Shown: in pieces, positions 54,106 to 64,000 of the stretch
Position numbering within the stretch: the first letter of the stretch is position 1
How the letters are laid out: every line of letters starts with the position of its first letter
NCBI GenBank assembly: GCA_024362935.1
Contig: JANCRA010000028.1
Location: forward strand, 6,630,476 to 6,694,475
Length of the DNA: 64,000 bases
Source of the DNA: Setophaga petechia
Taxonomy: Eukaryota > Chordata > Aves > Passeriformes > Parulidae
Reading direction: 5' to 3'
Program-made: the position numbers and the translations under genes
The notes under the pieces: model-generated
What the model saw: only the letters and a program-made list of their open reading frames with translations
Database searches by the model: none
Told to the model about the DNA's origin: nothing

Positions 54106-57100
54106 CATGCCCTGCCCACCAGCCCACCCAACCCCTCCTGCAGCACTCACCCAAGGATTGCTTCCCAGATTCTCATAAACAAGAGTCCATGCAAGGCTAA
54201 CTGCAGATTTAACAGCAACAACACTCAAAAGGCTCCTTCAGACTGACCCTCTCCAGCTGAGACTGGCACTGAGAGCCCTGCAGAGGCTCACAGGGCAGGG
54301 GACAAGGGGGCACTGCTGGCAGGGAGGGCACTCGTGCTCCCTGCAGCCATGTGACAGTGACCCTCATGTCCCTGACTCAGCACAGGCATCACGTTAGGCA
54401 GCAGAGAGGAAGTGCAGCTGTCATGATTTCCAGGGCTGGGAGCTCTGCGTGGCTGGGGATGTCACCACTGCCACCAGATCTGCCAGACCCCTCTTTCTGA
54501 CCAGGAAAGACCATCCTGAATTGCCAAGGCAGAGGCAGGTGTGTGTGACCAGACCTCCCTTCACACCTTGTCTGCCCCAGGGATCCCCTTCCTCTCATGC
54601 TGACAGATTGAGGGCACTATCAGCCTTGAGAAGAAGCCTTCAAAAAGCCCAGTTTTAAATCAGAGACCAATTTTTTCCACCAACATCATGGCTCAGCCCT
54701 AAAATTCAACCTCAGAACAAAACATCCTTATCTGCAGGTGTCCAAAGGGTGCTGATGCTCAGAAAAACCCTGGGTGTTTTGATAAGCAACCAAACCAAGG
54801 GAAAACTCCAATTCTTTGTACAGCATTGACCTGCAGCCTCAGATTTAGGTACAAGGGCAAAACAGGGAGACTGTAAATAGAAATTAAACAACTGAAACAT
54901 CTGGGAGGAAAAAAAGAAAACCTCTGGAGAGCCCTCTGACAGGTGTGCAAAGTTGTGGAGAGCTCACAGAGACTGCAGCACCAAGAGGAAGCTGCACTGA
55001 GACTCCACCACTCCTCCCAGCAGCAGCAGAAGGAAGAGAGTTGCCCACAAACAGGAATGCAGTCTTGTGACCAGCCCAGGGCTCTCTGCTTTCCCCCACT
55101 AATGACGTCGGGCAGGTCACTGGTGGCTGTCAGCAAGAGGAGCCCCACAGACAATCCCAGGAGGAAGGAGGAGAGGCAGCAGCAGCAGAGAGAGCAGGGC
55201 TGTGGTGGAGCTGCCATTCCTGTGCCTGGTGTCCTCTGAACCCCATGCAGCCAAGGCTTCCTGCATGTTAATGTGTGATATTGGCCCAGGAGACCCTCGA
55301 GGCAAAACCAGATCTTCTCTTATTCCTCTTAGAAATGCAACCAATTAGACTGAGGAATTCTGTTTGCATGAGCCTGTGCCAGCCTCAAACGAGCTCTTTT
55401 TACTTTCCCTTTTAGTAAAAGGAGACCTGGCAGGAAAAGTCACCCTTTCCAAAACAAAAGCAGCTCAGAGAAGCAGGTGCTCAGACCCAGGTTGTTTAAC
55501 AACTGCCTTGGATCAGCCTGTTCTCCACAGCTCTGCCACACAGATTGCATTTCCCAGCAACAAGAGGATGCTGATCTGGCCCTGTTTGGCCTGGTCTGCA
55601 CAGGCTCCATGCTTTGGGTGGGAATCATCACACAGGTGAGTCCCTGGGCTCGTGGGGAAAGGAGGCACAGTGAGAAATCTCACAGCTTTCCTTGTCCCTT
55701 CAGCCTCCTTTGGACCACAGGTCCTGGAGTGAAGGATTGCTACACCTACAGCTTCCCTATCACTTTCTTCCCACATATTTCCCACAGCTTCCCATTAACC
55801 AGCTCAATAAAGAAGGGCAGAAAGTAGCAAAGCCTCACAGAAAACCAGGGAAGTGCTTCTGCACTCTTCCACCAGCTCAGAAATCCCAAACTGAGGAGCT
55901 GGCTGCAGCAGTGCCTCAAGCAGGAAAGGGAACACAAAAACTGCTGGGTTTTCTTGTGAAATAAAATTTATTCTCACTGTGAAAGGTTTTTTTCTACCCA
56001 GACCCTGACATACCAGATCAGACATCAGCAAAACTGCTATTTTAGCCACAGGACAGATACAGAGTGTGCATCAGTCAGTCTGGATCTTGAAATACTGCAT
56101 ATTTGAGCTTCCACTGTGTCACACTTGCATGTGTTCTGGCCCCTGGGTCTTATTCAAGGACAGCAGAGCAGCTGCAAAAGCAAGGAAGAGAACAAGAACT
56201 GTTTTACTGAGGCAGAAAAGAAATCTCTGCCATGGGTATGCTCAGGTGGGGCTGTGCAGTGAGCCCAGTGCACTGAACCAAAGGATTTAAGGCATTATCC
56301 ACCACAAAAATGAACTCAAACTTGCCAAGCTGCCTTAAAGCAAGCTAGAATTACTGAACTTGCACATTTCCTTCTATGAGATAAAAGCCTGACTCTGAAC
56401 CTTTAAACATGGGGGATCTCCCCAGCTTAGGCACTTGGACACCTTCCTTCACAGATTAATGTGAGCCAGCAGAGAAAAACAGGATTTCAGGGTTACAGGA
56501 TAAACACAACCTGAGAATGGCAGGTAACTGAGCCCCTGTGAACCAACACTGTTCCCCAGCCTCCCCTCCCAGTGAGGGACAAATCCAGAGCACCACAGCT
56601 CAGGAATTGCTTGGAACAGGAATAGGGGCTTTGACAGCACCAATATTCAGGAGCAGGGACAAACCTGCAGGAGTTTTAAACCACCCTGATGCCAACTCCA
56701 CAGGCACCTCTCAGGCCAACAACTGCTCAGAGGGCTGCAAAACCCCAGGAGAAACCCATCCAGGCATGGACTCTGCATGGCTCAGGTCCTGCTGAAGAAG
56801 TTTTTCTCAGATCAAGAGGGAAAATGACGTTTTTTCAGCAGCCTCTCCTGTGAGTGCTGTACCCAGTGCTGCCACAGCTGGACATTCCTCTCCTCCCCAC
56901 TGTTTGCTCACCCTGTGCCTGAGTTTATGGAGGGTTGGTGTGACAGGCTGTGGCTTTGCCTTATGTCACCACTGGGAAAGGAGCCCCATGGATGGGGTCA
57001 GTAGCCAGAGACTTTGACCTCTTCCACCAGGAAAAGTCTGAATAACAAAACTTTCTAATGCTGGTCACTTTTGAGAGGTTTCCTTTTGAAACCAACAACT

Positions 57101-57190
57101 GAAAAGAGCAACGGAAAGACAGGGTTAAACACATCTTGCACAGTTTTCACAGTTGTCAAGACTTTTGATCAGAGCAGTGTGTTTTGGGGA

Positions 57191-57285
57191 TTTATTTATT
57201 TATTTCAAGAGAACCAAAGAGCCAGGATATTTTGTATTTATAAGCCCAGTTTCCTCTGAGAATGGAAGAGCTTTTCAGACATTAC
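57191..57285. repeat. Dispersed repeat, copy 1
   Basis: TTTATTTATTTCAAGAGAAC through AAGCCCAGTTTCCTCTGAGA to CTTTTCAGACATTAC matches 60433-60536 closely in the same orientation, about 3.2 kb away. Family unknown. Confidence 0.8.
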
Positions 57286-60200
57286 AAGCTGTAGGGTCTG
57301 GGGGTGTCACTGCATGATCCTTGCACCTCTTGGAATCTCAGCACTAGAGCTGTCCTGCACTGGCTGCCCTACCAGGAGGGTGTGCAACCACCCTACAGAA
57401 CCTCCCTGCCACAATCTGACCTGGACTTCACCTTTCTGAAATGATTTGGGAAACACAGATCACTTCCCAGCCCAGCCCCTTGCAATCACACACGGCCACA
57501 GCAGACCTCAGAACATCAATTCCATCCCCAAAACATGACACAGGCCACAAGACACCTGAGAGCTCAGGGGTCACAGGCTGAAAGGCTGGTCCCAAGCTGC
57601 AAAACCCACAGCTCTCCTATGCCCCAGCAGAATCAACACAAAGAGAAGATACTTGACACGGGTTTTTTTGTTCCTCTGTAACAGGAGCTGCTCCTCTTAC
57701 CTCCAGCAGTTATGCATTGAGTCCTGTTACACAACCAGGACTTGCACAATCCTTGCAGGCATTTGATCAACTTGCTCCTCCAAAGCTTGGGGTTAGAGAG
57801 GAGATGCAGCAATGACCCGTGAAAGAGAGTCAATTGATGCGTTTCACAACCACACAGCAACATCCAGCACCACAAAACCAGACCTACCAACTCCCAGGCT
57901 GGCTGTTAAACCTTCCCAGCAGACTTCCCTTGCACTGCCACAGCCAGATTTTACCAAGGAGAAAAATCCAACCCCATCTCAAACTCCACACAGCAAGAAA
58001 AGAAGATAAATAAATCAATACCTCCATTCCTTGCAAAGGAGTGACAAAAGGCACGGATGTGGCTGATTACTAAGCAAAAATAATACAATATCTGCCACCA
58101 CGGGTCAAACTCAGCCACTCTTTGGACTTGTGGCCCTCCAGAAGCCACCAGACATGGCTTCTAGTCTCTCTGTCTGGATTCCATGGGTGATAGCAGCATG
58201 CAATTAACTTGAAATGTTTACTCGGGGACAAACAGCAAGAGATTATGAGCAGCCTGCAATTATTATTTGTTTTGACCTATGAAATTGTCAGGCCTATAAA
58301 AAAGCAGAGGTGCACCTGTCACTGCAGGGCTGGTGATTCACTCTCCACAGCAGCATGTACAAAGTAATCTCATCACTGGGATCAAATGATCACGTTGGGA
58401 AAGCAAATTATGCAAGTTCTAAGAATTGTGTTTTTTGAGGCAGGAGAGTCAACGTCAGGAAACAGAACAAAGTTCAGTGGCCACAGAGGTAACTGCAGGT
58501 GGTTTTCCTTTATACCAGGGGAGGAGATGGCAGGAGCACAGACCTGAGCAGAGCCTTTTCCCCAGTCCTTCAGAACTGAGCAAACACAAACTTTGCTGTA
58601 TCCCAACAGGCAAAGGAGGGAGCAAAGACCAAACGGGGTTTCAGTCAGGCAGATCCACACTTTGCTTTTGCTGCAGGTAAAGAAAGCATCACTCCCAGCA
58701 CCCACTGCCAGCCACCCTCCCCAAACCCAGCTGCACCCAGAGATGCTCCACACCCTGTGACACTCAGAAGAAAGGGGTTACCTTGCACCTATGGCTCTGC
58801 AAACAAGAGCTGGTGGGGCCTGTGAGCTCCAGCACGGAGGGTGGTGAGCAGCAGGGAAAGCCTCCCTTGAGACAGTTCAGAGAGTTTTGGTTGTATGGCC
58901 CTGTCCAGCTCCTCCAGCTGCTCTGCAAGAAACAAAAGAAAAGTTGCAGAAGGCATTTGGCTGTCCAGGAGGCAGAAACCCAGAAATTACTGACTAAACA
59001 GGAGGCAACTGTGAAGTGATGACAAGCGAGAGGTTCTTCTCTGTCACAATTAGAGCAGGACTAATTAAGAGGGGATTAAGCCAGGTTTGTGACACTACAC
59101 CCTCCTTCCTGCCCACTCTTCAAGGCTTTCACACTCAAGGATTAAAAGAAGGCACTCAGCTGGTGTTTCTTGCCTGTAGCTCTGTATCCTCCCTGCTCTG
59201 TTCTGCAAATACAGCTCTCGTGGCACAGTCACATCCAGGTGCAAAACCAAGGCACACTCCATGCCATGCACACCCTGCCTCAACCAGACCAAGAAAAACC
59301 TGTACTGAGACAATGCTGGGTTTTCCAGGAAGGGTCTGGCTCAGCAGCCCTCCCAGACAAAACACTGATTTCCTCATTTGCAGCAGATTAATCAGCGAGC
59401 TGCTCTGCGTGTGTGCAACAGTTCCTCGGAATTTCTCTGAGAATTACAGAAATATTGGAACAAAGCCCACTCCATTCCATCTAGCAAAAGGGATGTGAAC
59501 ACCACTGCACCTCAATAAGCAAAAAAAAAATTCTGAAACTCCACAGCTCCTCCTGGCAGCCCACACAAAGTGTAGAGTTCTGTTGAGGAGGGGATGTCCC
59601 CACCAACGCTATCACTGATTCACTTCCACAACTCAGAAACACAGACCTGACTCCTTCTTCCTTGCACTTTTCCAGCTTCTCAGCCAGATATATGTCTCTG
59701 CTTTTTAAAAAGAGCTGTAAAAACACAAACTCATTTCACTTTTCCAGACTCACATCAGAGCACCTCAGCGATCCCTCTTCTCTGTACACATTCCACTAAG
59801 CATTCCCATTTCCTTTCACACTCCAAAAGCTAGCCCAAGGTCGAAGCACTGGCAGAACAAAGCACACTCCAAGCTGCACCAGCTGGGCTTACTCCTGCAA
59901 CTAAGACAACTCCCCAGGAACCAATTCCACGCTGATGACTAACTCCCAACACCATCATCCAGGTACCTTCACCCCCTCCAGCCTCAATATTCCCCAAACC
60001 AGGGGGTTCCCATAATTTCCTTTGACAAGCACACTCCCTAGGTGAGTAATTTCACTCTTCTAAGAAACTCCAGCAGGAAAAGTCAGGAGCAAACAGTCTT
60101 CCCACACCCCAGCAGTTTATAAAGTGAAATAGATGGAGCAACAGCAGAACAGCCCAGCCTGCAGCAAAGGTCTCAATTAAACGCTGGGAATAACGTTCTC

Positions 60201-60432
60201 CGGGGAAGTGCCAGAAAATTAAGCTCGTTAAAGGCTTTAAACCAGCAACACCTTGGGATGGGGTAAGGCTGAGCAACTCTTCAGTGCTGTGGAACCAAGC
60301 CAGGGCAGGCACCAGCCCATTCCCAGGGCTGCTGGTCTGTCCCCTGCCCCACATCCCCTGGGGTGACAGAAGTGATGGGGTACCCCCCAAAAAACAGGGG
60401 GGTGCACAATGCCAGCCCTCCATACACACACG

Positions 60433-60536
60433 TTTATTTATTTCAAGAGAACCAAGCACTGTTTATAAGGAGCCAGGATATCTTGTACTTATAAGCCCAG
60501 TTTCCTGTGAGAATGGAAGAGCTTTTCAGACATTAC
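60433..60536. repeat. Dispersed repeat, copy 2
   Basis: Same block as 57191-57285, with a short insertion (CACTGTTTATAAGG) and a few substitutions. It lies about 500 bp from the presumed POR promoter. Confidence 0.8.
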
Positions 60537-60539
60537 ACA

Positions 60540-60910
60540 TCGGCCACACCAGTCTCCCCAGTAACAGGGGCTCAGCACCACCAGATATTCCCAAATTACA
60601 GGGGCTCTGGTCATCCCAATTCCAACAGGTAACAGGGGAGCAATCACATCAAACTCTACAGGTAACAGGGAGCTCTGGCCATCCCGGTCCCCCCAAACAA
60701 CGGGGACAGTAGAGCACAGTGCCAACATAGCAGGGGTCATCCCAGTCAGAAGGATCTCTAAACACTCAGTAACCCCCAGTAACAGGACACCTACTCACAC
60801 CACACCTCCCAGTGAACAGGGGGCTCTGGTCATACCAGTCCCCCCCACATTCACATCGATGTCCCCGCCAGCGACAGCGGTGCCACTCACCCCTTACACA
60901 GGGGACCGCA
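60540..60910. repeat. Degenerate repeat flanking the distal CpG island
   Basis: CAGTAACAGGGG-like and GGCTCTGGTCATCCCAGTCC-like pieces recur irregularly at least six times up to the edge of the CpG island. Confidence 0.65.
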
Positions 60911-61290
60911 GTCATGCCCGTAACACGCAGCCAGTGCCCACCAACACAGAAACAGCCCCTATGCCACGCCAACCCCACCGGGGGATGCCGGACCGCCCCT
61001 CCCCAGCACAGAGAGCCCCGGCGGCGGAGCTCAGCCCCAGAGAACCCCTGGCGCCGCACCCTCCTCACCACACTCCCCCGGCGCCGCGGCTCCCCGCACC
61101 CACCGCCGCTCCGGCCCGTCTGGCGCTGGCGGCTCCCGCGGCCCCGGCGCGGCCGGCACGTACGGCGGACCGCACCACCCGGGCACAAGCGCGGGGGAAC
61201 ACGCTCCGCCCCCGCCACCCGAGAATAGGCAGCGAGCGCGCCCGCTGGTGGAGATCACCCCTCTGCGGCGGCGCATGGTACAGCCCCAGG
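60860..61290 (-). promoter_or_regulatory. POR: CpG island, likely POR promoter and untranslated exon 1
   Basis: A sharp CpG-rich block is centred on 61000-61250. On the minus strand it contains donor-like sequences (GCGGTGGGTGCGG, GTGTGGTGAGGAGG) that could end a non-coding first exon. Human POR has an untranslated first exon far upstream, and the coding exon here needs one. The exact exon cannot be fixed from sequence. Divergent transcription to the right is possible. Confidence 0.55.
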
Positions 61291-61319
61291 ACGGGGGTCT
61301 TAAAGGGACAGGAGCGGCG

Positions 61320-61760
61320 GGAGGGGCCGGGTGAGGTGAGGGTCAGGGGCCGGTCAGGACTGAGGGGGCCACGGGTGGGGTCAGGGTTGGGGTGATCGTA
61401 GGTGGAGTCAGGGGTCGGTCAGCGCTGGGGTGGTCACGGGTGGGGTCAGGGGCCGGTCATGGTTGGGGTGGGTCGGGCAGGGCTGGGGTCGTCGCGGGTG
61501 GGGTCAGGGTGCAGAACAGGGCCCAGAGGCCACCGTGGGTGCAAGCAGGGGCTCGGTCTGGAGGCAGGCTCAAGAGGGGAGGCAGAGTTGGGGTGAACAT
61601 TGTAGTTTGGGGGTGAGTATGGGGGCGAGTGTTGGGGTCATGGCGGGGTCAGAGTTGGGGTGACAGTGGGAGCAGGGACTGGGGCACTGTGGGGTCATCC
61701 CTGAACTGGGGTCATGAACCGGGGTCAGGGTGCTGGGGTCAGTGCTGGACACTGACTCTG
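61320..61760. repeat. GGGGTCAGGG-type minisatellite beside the CpG island
   Basis: G-rich units such as GGTGGGGTCAGGG, GGTCAGGGTTGGGGTG and GGGGCCGGTCA recur many times on the plus strand. Runs of three or four G at short intervals could form G-quadruplexes. Confidence 0.75.
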
Positions 61761-62338
61761 GGCTCAGCCAGGACCTGCAGACCCAGGAGCCCTGTCTGTG
61801 GCCACTGCTGGGTGCCCATGGTGTGGGACTCCCAGCTCCCCCCAGGGTCATTGCCCACACCAGGGCCCGTGGGGGGACAAAGGGACCCCGAGGTGGGGGC
61901 TGGCACCCAGTCACTGCCATCCTCTGTGGGAGCCAGGGGGCTGCTTCACCCGGGCAAGCACATGCTCCTGATGTAACCACAGCCCAGATGATTCGGGTGT
62001 TTTGGGGTGGTCTTTCTCTCTCTGCCACACCAGGAAGTTGCTCAAGCAGCTCTGGAAGCATCCCCAGCAGTCCCAGTAGGACATTTCACAACCCAGACCT
62101 CAGATCCCACAGGAACTGCTGCTCTCCTCCCTCTTGTTTTTTTTTTTGTGGGGGGAAGCTGGGTTACAACTCTGCTGTTTCCAGCTTGGCCAAAGCCAGA
62201 GGCACAGCTTGCCACTGAGCAGCCCCACAGCTTGTGGGGTCACCCCGGGCTGGGTGCCTTCCCTTTGCCTGCTGGGCACTGGCACATCCAAAGTCACCAT
62301 CCTGACGCCAGCGCTGTGTTGACGCTCGCTCCAGAGTC

Positions 62339-62344
62339 AATAAA
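62339..62344 (+). terminator. Possible plus-strand polyadenylation signal
   Basis: AATAAA in CAGAGTCAATAAAACCCTTAG. It could end a short transcript running right from the CpG island, but I can identify no gene for it. Confidence 0.3.
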
Positions 62345-62575
62345 ACCCTTAGGGAAGGTCCAAAGTTCGAGCTGGGCCTGGCAGGCACCTGAAGAGGGGT
62401 GAGGAGGGGGCACAGACCCAAAGAATACCCGGGGCTGTGGGGACAGCCTGTTTGCTGACAGCAGCTGAGCAGAGGGTCCAGGGCTGTGAGGTCACCTGAG
62501 TCCTGGTGCTGTCACTACAGGACACAAAGTAACACGAGTGCACACACCGCTGTTCTCAAGGTGAGGAAAGGGAAG

Positions 62576-62581
62576 TTTATT
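62576..62581 (-). terminator. Possible minus-strand polyadenylation signal of the next gene
   Basis: TTTATT (AATAAA on the minus strand), with a GT-rich stretch downstream on that strand (GCGGTGTGTGCAC). Human synteny predicts RHBDD2 in this orientation upstream of POR, so this may be its 3' end. That is inference. Confidence 0.35.
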
Positions 62582-64000
62582 TTCTGACTCCAACATTTAT
62601 AGTTTTCCAAAAGTGACAGTGGATTGGAGGGTGACAGTGCCACCTCTCCAATGACACTGGACAAACCAACAGCCCATCAAATTTCTCCTCCTCCATAAAA
62701 GAAGGCAAAACAACAAGTTATTTACACAGTGTGTGAGAAAGTTCCTTACAAGAATATAAACATCAGAAGGCTTTGAAAAATTTAAAAAATCCAGGTGACA
62801 CTGGTGCCACTCACAGCAGCTTTGGGACTGACCCCATGGAAGCTCCCTGGGGTGGCTGGTCTGTGACCATACCCTGTGGGGTGAATGGACATGGGTTAAA
62901 GATCCCAGTAGCCCTGAGGGGACAGCAGGACAGAGCAGTTCCAGGGCTGGGCTCATCCCATCAGGTGCCCAGACTGGCATTATGGCACAGCCTGTCCCAC
63001 TCTGTCCCCACAGGGAAGGGGCTGGGGGCTCATCACACCCAGCCCAACATCCCCCCAGGGGCAAGCAGCAGAGTCCTGCAGCTCACAGAGACCTCTTTGG
63101 TCAGTGCTTTGTCTCTCTGCTTATTTCTCCCATCTCTCCTCTGTTCCCAGCACAGTTTGAGGCTGAACTTTTGGCCACAGAACCCTCACAGTGGCAGCAA
63201 ACGAGAGGGGACACCATGGGACAGCCATGGAGGTGGTGTTTGGCAGTGTCCTGGCCCTGGCACAGGGAACCTGGCCCCCAGTCAGGATGTCTGCATGGGT
63301 GTGCTTGGCCAAAAGTTAATGGCAGGAAAGCAAACACAGACCCATTTTCCTGCCAGCATCAATGTCCCCTGCCAGGCCTCCCCACGTTGTGGGTCCCCTC
63401 TTACTCCTGCATGGGGCACAGTGGAGGTGCAAGGCAGTTCTGCTTTCCTCGTGTATCCCTGACTCCTTTCCCTTGCAAATGGTGGGAGCTGAAGAGCAGA
63501 GGGGCTGGACTTGGACTTGCAGAGCATCCCTCCCATGGCAGGACAGCTGCTCCAAGGACAGGGAACAGCTGGCTCTGCTCCCAGCACTGTCCCCAGACTG
63601 TCCCTCTGCAGTGACCCTCTGAGGACATGGGGACAACCCAAGGGGATTTCTGGACTCTCTGCACACCCTGTGGGCAGACACAGTCCTGGCATGGGATGAA
63701 GTGGCAGTTTTACTAGGAATGAGCCAGAGGCACAGAACAACCTCCAGGGACAGCACGTTCCCAGGGCAGTCACCCCAGGGGCAGCCATCCCAGGCTGAAC
63801 TGGGAGCTTATTGATTTTTTTTTCTTTTCCTCTTCTTCTTTTTTTTTTTCCCCTGCTTTAGGAACTACAATTCTCTGTCTCCCCACCAAGGAAATGAGTG
63901 GGTACTGCAATGTGTGATGAGTAACATTACTGTGAGCTGAGACAGGCAGATGCCAAAGCCCAGTGAGCTGATGACTTTTACCTCTCTCTCTTCAAATTTA
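62582..64000. other. Right end of window, possible 3' UTR, no coding exon recognised
   Basis: Both strands carry short open frames but none resembles a known protein. A pyrimidine-rich low-complexity tract lies at about 63813-63853. If the minus-strand signal at 62576 is used, this stretch would be 3' UTR of a gene beyond the window. Confidence 0.35.

Larger units (their letters stand above)
47576..61080 (-). other. POR: POR intron 1
   Basis: This 13.5-kb stretch lies between the acceptor of the first coding exon (CACAG|TGCCT at 47575/47576) and the distal CpG island. It contains three minisatellites and scattered repeats, listed separately, and otherwise unremarkable sequence. I found no exon with conserved protein sequence in it. 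Confidence 0.6.

Noticed and set aside
62597..63064. 155-codon minus-strand open frame as the next gene
   Set aside because: No resemblance to RHBDD2 or any protein I know; GC-rich composition and no splice signals in a plausible arrangement.

Overview
This window is vertebrate nuclear DNA, and most likely from a bird. The evidence is split genes with GT-AG introns, GC-rich CpG-island promoters, two CR1-type LINE 3' ends, endogenous-retrovirus LTRs of a type I associate with passerine birds, and short introns full of GC-rich minisatellites. Nothing looks prokaryotic. Gene content and order match human 7q11.23 (MDH2, STYXL1, TMEM120A, POR). All four genes could be read exon by exon with phases that close.

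Layout. MDH2 (mitochondrial malate dehydrogenase) lies on the minus strand at 720-9370. It shares a 254-bp bidirectional CpG-island promoter with STYXL1, a pseudophosphatase on the plus strand at 9625-20383. TMEM120A follows on the plus strand (21638-28832). It converges tail to tail on POR (NADPH-cytochrome P450 reductase, minus strand, coding exons 31027-47561). The POR 5' end probably lies at a second CpG island near 61 kb, which makes its first intron about 13.5 kb. From about 61.3 kb to the end I see no convincing coding exon. A minus-strand polyadenylation signal at 62.58 kb fits the 3' end of the next gene (RHBDD2 by human synteny; not shown by sequence).

The genes do not form one pathway. 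MDH2 works in the mitochondrial TCA cycle and malate-aspartate shuttle. STYXL1 is a catalytically dead phosphatase-like regulator. TMEM120A is a polytopic CoA-binding-fold membrane protein. POR supplies electrons to ER P450s.

The most unusual material concerns repeats that touch splicing and coding sequence. (1) One POR exon (32620-32947) has a solitary LTR inserted exactly in its splice acceptor, with a 6-bp target duplication that re-creates the CAG|GTC junction. The same exon carries an in-frame 30-bp coding minisatellite that accounts for all 19 residues by which this POR exceeds the human protein, and it ends at a GTGA microsatellite that forms the donor. (2) A candidate alternative POR first exon (43903-43949) would replace the membrane anchor with an N-terminus beginning MGCVYS, a myristoylation/palmitoylation-like signal, in the correct splice phase. 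(3) A STYXL1 intron begins with a minisatellite built from its own exon-intron junction, giving repeated CAG|GT sites. (4) An array of 12 kappaB-like motifs lies just upstream of TMEM120A.
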